This document shows, piece after piece, positions 55,601 to 61,600 of a DNA stretch of 64,000 nucleotides. The DNA is taken from assembly GCA_963669155.1 (NCBI GenBank), contig OZ022579.1, positions 15,088,040 through 15,152,039 of the forward strand, read 5' to 3'. The notes beneath the pieces were generated by a model that saw only the letters and a program-made list of their open reading frames with translations, was not told the origin of the DNA and did no database searches. Position 1 is the stretch's first letter. Each line of letters starts with the position of its first letter. The position numbers and the translations under genes are program-made. This DNA comes from Arbacia lixula. Lineage: Eukaryota; Echinodermata; Echinoidea; Arbacioida; Arbaciidae.

Positions 55601-58600
55601 AGAGACGGTATTGAAATAGTTAACTTGATTCTAATACTATTGACATGCTAACATTGTCAAATATCTTGTACACTTTAGCTTCCAGCTGCAATACACGTTT
55701 TCATTAATAAACCATTAATAGAGAAAAACATGCACAGGGGCTCGGTTGACTTTTTCTCCTGGTAGTTCCCCTTCTTCCTACCTCTGGTAAGAAAGAACTA
55801 TCAGAGCCCTGGAAAATGTTGAAAGAGCCCCCAAAGCTCCCATAGACACAATGTAAAATTGTAGACAAATGGGCCAATGTGCTCAAAAAGTAGCCTTCCC
55901 CCCCCCCTCAATTTTTAATTAATTTTTTCCCTGATGATAAATTACATTATTTACATTAAAATAACGATTTGAATACATACACTGTTCACAGCTGGATCCC
56001 CTGAAGCAGCTGGTACAGGAACATTGGTGTTGGGTGCAGGAGCTGTCCAGAGCTGAGCAGACGCCCCCGTTCACACATGGTCGGCTGCTACACGGATCCA
56101 GCACTGACAACGCAAGTAGGTTATGAATAATGTTGAACACAACTGTGTCTGACTCCTCCACCATACAGCCCTTGAGCACATCATATATATGTGAAGTGTC
56201 ATATGAAAAATTGATAAATTGCATTTTCGATATTGTATCTGTTGAAGGGATAGTTCACCCTGAAATTAAGTTGGTTTCAATAAGGAGATGCATGAAAGAA
56301 ACATATTAGTAATGGTTTGATGAAAATCCTTCAAAGGATAAGAAAATTATGGTCTTTTAAAGTTTTGATTTTGTGATGTTACGTGCAAGGTGCTCTCCCA
56401 TATGCTGTGTACAATCTTTTTCGAAAATGTGCATTTTTTCAAAAGGATAAGCATTCTTTTATCTGCGCATTTGATACTTCAAATTGTGCATTTGATATGT
56501 TTTTTACGCACATATCTGTATGAAAGCAAATCATTCCATAGTAAAAAAACAGAAAAAGAGCAATTTATCAAACATATGGGAAAGCACCTTGCATCACAAA
56601 ATCAACATTTCAAAATATCATGACTTTCTTATCCTTTGACAGAGTTTTGTCAAACCTTCACTAATATGTTTCTTACATGTTTCTGCTTCAATTGAAACCA
56701 ACTCATCTTCAGGGTGAACTACCCTTTTAAAATCAGCCAAAGATGTGATGAGTACTTACATGTCTGACACAGGTTTCCTGTATAGCAGCCTGGGCAGTCA
56801 CAGGTGTAGTCAATGCAGGAGCCACTCGCTGGCTGACACGTCCCTCCATTCTGGCAAGGGTTGCCAGCACACTGGTCAATCCCTGGTGCAAAAATCATAC
56901 AAAGATTCTTGCTCTTTGATGGGTACCACCAGGCATAATAAAACCAATACTTAGCTGTTTTGGAGATATGATTCAACATGAATCATACTTTCATCGAGTC
57001 TGATATGTTTCTGTTATTTGTGAACAATGCAATTAATTACTACATATTATGGATTACAGATATCAATTGGCTCTGAATGCAACTTTTGTTTGCATGGCCA
57101 CTCAGTAATGCTTGTGTCATTTAATTCCTCTAAGCCCAAAGTAACCCAGATGGTGTCCAATGCTTGCAGTTATTATTAAGTCATTTTCAAAAACTCATCA
57201 TACTACACAAACACAGTGGCATGAAAGGATCTAAAGTAAAAATCAAACACTTGACAATTTAATAAGAGCCTGAAAATCAGAAAACAAAATTAAGAACAGT
57301 TTGGGAAAATCAGACATATAATAAGAAAATTGTGAATCTTGGAATATCATGATTGCTAATACTGATTCCTGATCACTAACCTTCATGGGCAACTGTATTG
57401 GTCCAAAATGCTGTATTGCATGGAATTCTCCTTATTGCATATATAGCTCTCCGAATCTGAATGCGTGTGGCGCTCTAATATTTTTACTTTTTATTCTTGG
57501 GATATGAGCTTCAGGTTCACAAACATTCTATAGCTATTGTCTTGCTTGTGTCTTTTCATTCTTTCAGTACTCCATCCCTAATTCATGTTGAGGTAGGCAA
57601 AAACATCACCCTGAGTGATTGGTGGTATTTTTTTCAAGTCTTTCGTCCATGTAACAACCCTTCAATTTTACTATTACGAGGTTTATGAGGGTCAAAATTA
57701 CAGATCCTGTGCATTATTGAATATGATTGAATATGGATTGAATATGTACCAAACTCTTACCGGAAGTATACGTCCCAAGAGCAATCGATCAGATATTGGT
57801 ATCGTGAGGTGATATCGCTTGATATCAGCTACCTCAGATTTAGAGAGGTCACTATTGATAGTTTTCAACACAAACAACTTCCTTATGATATGTCAGATTT
57901 TCCTAGAACCTTTGCAAATGTGTTTCTCTAATCTTTCTGCTTGTATACAAGTCAACTTGTGAGAGGGATTTAATTCCCCTTGAAAGAGGTTATACTTGTC
58001 TGGCAGCGATCTCCGATGAAGCATTGTGGGCAGTGACAGATGACGTCCACACAGCGAGTACCGACCGCCTCACACACCCCTCCATTTTCACAGGGATTAG
58101 GGGAGCACTGGTCAAGTCCTCGATAGCACACACACAAAAAAACAGAATTATGCATAATGAGGAACATGTCAAGATACTGACAGAAGTGAGATCTGCATGA
58201 CTGCATCATTCCTGATCACAGTAACTCTTAACCCGCCGTTGTCACAAATTTGCGACCAACTGTAATAGACAAAACTACAATGGAGAAAACCTCCAGCACA
58301 GAGGGGTTTTACCCCTGGCAAGTTAAGAGTTAGAGTAGTATATCACTGTTCAAATTTACTTCAAAGTTGCAGGTAGAAACTGAAATATCATTTTCCCCCT
58401 CATTTTCCATCTTAGAGAATAATGGATTTTTTTTTAATCAGCAATGTTATATTAATAGTTAATTTATGAACACTACTGAATAACCATTGACCACTGAGCA
58501 AACACCATTCAAACACCATTGAAATACCAATGACCATTGGACATACCATTGGTTACCAATGAAATACCATTGGCGATTTCTGTTAGGGTTTACATATTCA

Positions 58601-61600
58601 CATTGCAATATTATGCATCAGCAGATACATAATGGCAACTTCATATGAATTATGAATTGAACTTAAATGACATATGACAATTAAACTCTTTATGTGCCAT
58701 GAGCATATTTTTTTCCATTAATGCACCCAATTCCTTAGGAGAGCATGTTCTTTGACATAGGAAGAGTTAAACAGAAGATTAACCAATGTGAATGGAGACT
58801 TACTGGTTTGGCACTGGTCACCTGTATAGCACGGCTGGCATTGGCAGGAATAATCAGTGCAGGACCCAGCCAGGGGCCCACAGAAACCACCGTTCTGACA
58901 TGGGTTTGGGTTGCATTGATCCAGGACTAAAACAATGGTTCAAAGCTTACGATTAGTGCTAATTTTAAGACCAGTGTGTTTGATACTAGCTTACTGTAGC
59001 AATTTTGCTTGATATAGCACCTTTCTGCATTCCAATTATCACCAAGCACATATTGTGTTAATTCATGATATGGAGGGAGGCTTACACCAGTCTTCTGTAG
59101 AGTGTTTGTATTGACACTAAACTACGTTTTTTGCACACTTTACGATGGCATAACGCTTGGCCGATGTTGCATATTTAGAGCGGCTTAATCACTCTACACT
59201 AGGAGAAACACTGGTTATGAGGCGCTTCTAAAGGAGCTTATTTCCCAGTGTGAAAGGGGTATTAGACAAGGAGCAACCTTCAAGACACATACTGCTTCAT
59301 CCTTGTCATTACCATTAAAGACAGCCCGTCCCTTTTTCAGATCACCACAAAACCATCGAAACATTGGCAAAACAAATAGAGAAGTGTTAGCAAGCTGTAT
59401 ATTCATAATTTAAAACTGATACGTAGTGTACAATTCAAATAATGCACGTAAACAACGTCTGATTAATAGTCTTTACCTCAGGCTCTTAGCAGTTTGTGTT
59501 GAAATATCTGCTTTACTGATTAATCTGTTTATAAAATTATAAAACGCATTATGAAAAAATTGTCCTATAGAAGGAATCATCTCCAAAGTTTGGTAATTAC
59601 TCATAAAATTAGGTTTTCACACATGCATAATAATCACATAGATACTGTAACAAAGACTAATACTTTTTTTGTAGTACAAAAAAAGTCGGTTTGAAATTTA
59701 ACGGCTGAAATTTTTACATATACAGAAAGTTCAACATGCTATATTCTTAGAAATGGTCTTGCATCACACTTTCTTCAATTTACGATCGTGATAGACGATT
59801 TCAAATTTTAGGCTTGCAAAAGGGACGGACAATCTTTAACATGAAGATGCACAGAGAGTCAGTTGAAATTGTCTAATATTGGTACTTCTACGAGTGCCAC
59901 TCACAAGTTTCACAATTCTGTCCCAGATAGCAGTCACTGCAGCCACACTGGTACTGGTCACACTGGCCAGCCATGATGCTGCACGTCCCTCCAAACTGGC
60001 AGGGGAAGCTGCTGCAGGGGTTGAAGACTGAGAAGGCAAATATATATATCAGTTTGTAAAAACTATATTAGCTCTTCACGTATCTTGAATGTAATGTACG
60101 TGTAGACTTTTGGTCCTATTGAAATCTGAAATATGGGATCTATTTAGAATCTTACCCATCCGTTGGTGGTGGTACGTAATGCTCAGTTTCAACAGTATCT
60201 TTGTTATAATCTAAGGCCTATTTAAATTTCACTGGTACAAAAGAGCAAACATGGTTTGTGCCTAATAATAATAATGATAATAATAATAATAATAATAATA
60301 ATAATATTCAATTCTTAGAGACACATAATACTATTCAAATAGTCTCTATGCATGTGAAAGTAAAAATTGATTATGTGAGAATTTGAAAATAACTAATAAT
60401 CATCAAACAGATGTGTCTTTCGTGCTGATTTGAATTGATTAAAGTCTGTCAATGATCTCATGGCTTGGGGGAGGTTATTCCATAATTTGGGTGCTGTATT
60501 TGCAAAAGCTAGATCTATCACCGAATGTCTAAGATTTTACACGAATTTCAGAGAGAAGATTTTTTTGATTGAGAACGAAGATTACGACTAGGCTGGTATT
60601 GTTTGATGAGTTCAGTAAGATGGACCGAAGCATTACCACATAGGCATTTGAATACAAGAGTGAAGATTTTAAACTGAACACGAGCCCTTATTGGAAGCCA
60701 ATGGAGACTATGTAGGATCGGAGTTATGCGTTCAAATTTCCTTTTTCGCGTCACAAGCCTTGCCGCTGAATTCTGTACACGTTGGAGTTTTATTTAGTTG
60801 AGTCTCGGAGATTCATGGTTTGTGCCTATGTCTTCAGCATTAAAAAAATTGTTTATTTAAAACTTTGTGTAAATCAATAAAAAGATAATGTAATCCCTCT
60901 AGACTATACTGTGATTCTACATCCTCACATAGGATAACCAATACGATAACCTTAGTAACCAATACGCATGTGACCTGGGTTTTAGACTCACAGTTTTCAC
61001 AGAAGTTGCCCGAGTAGCACTCTGGGCACTGGCAGGTGTAGGCAACGCAGGAGCTTGAGTCTGGTGTACAGGTGGCTCCATTCTGGCACTGGTTGTTGGC
61101 ACATGCAACTTGCTCTGTTCAAACAGAACAAAAAGATGGAGATTACTACTTACTCTTTCAGGCATTCTTGTACCTGTAATGCGCACCAATCCTGTATGAT
61201 AGTATTGGGTCTGGCAAAGAAGAGTTAATCACTATCGATAAAATGATTACAAATAATGATTTCTACTTAGTAACATCTATAAAATATTATATTTCTGGTG
61301 GATAAGAGTCTATGTGATAGAAGAGATAATGGCCAATAGCACACAATTCATAGAAATGTTTAGCGTTGGTGTATACATCATATTTATCATGATGATATAG
61401 GCGTCTGTTTTCGCATTAATCATGCATGGTGAAACTCCTTGTTTCAACATTACTATCTTGATGGGGATTTGATTTAGAGCAATCAGCAATCAGCAATCTT
61501 TATGATTGAAAACAAAACAAACTCTTTTGAAAAAATCCAACAGCGGGTTTGTAATGACGAAAAGGCTTTCTTGCTAGTTTCCTATAAACATGCATTGCAT

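Noticed and set aside
23315-57000. Apparent ninth cysteine (xTCK, xICK) at the end of many domains
   Set aside because: It arises from reading a split codon T|GT into the donor site. After splicing the codon is completed by the next exon.
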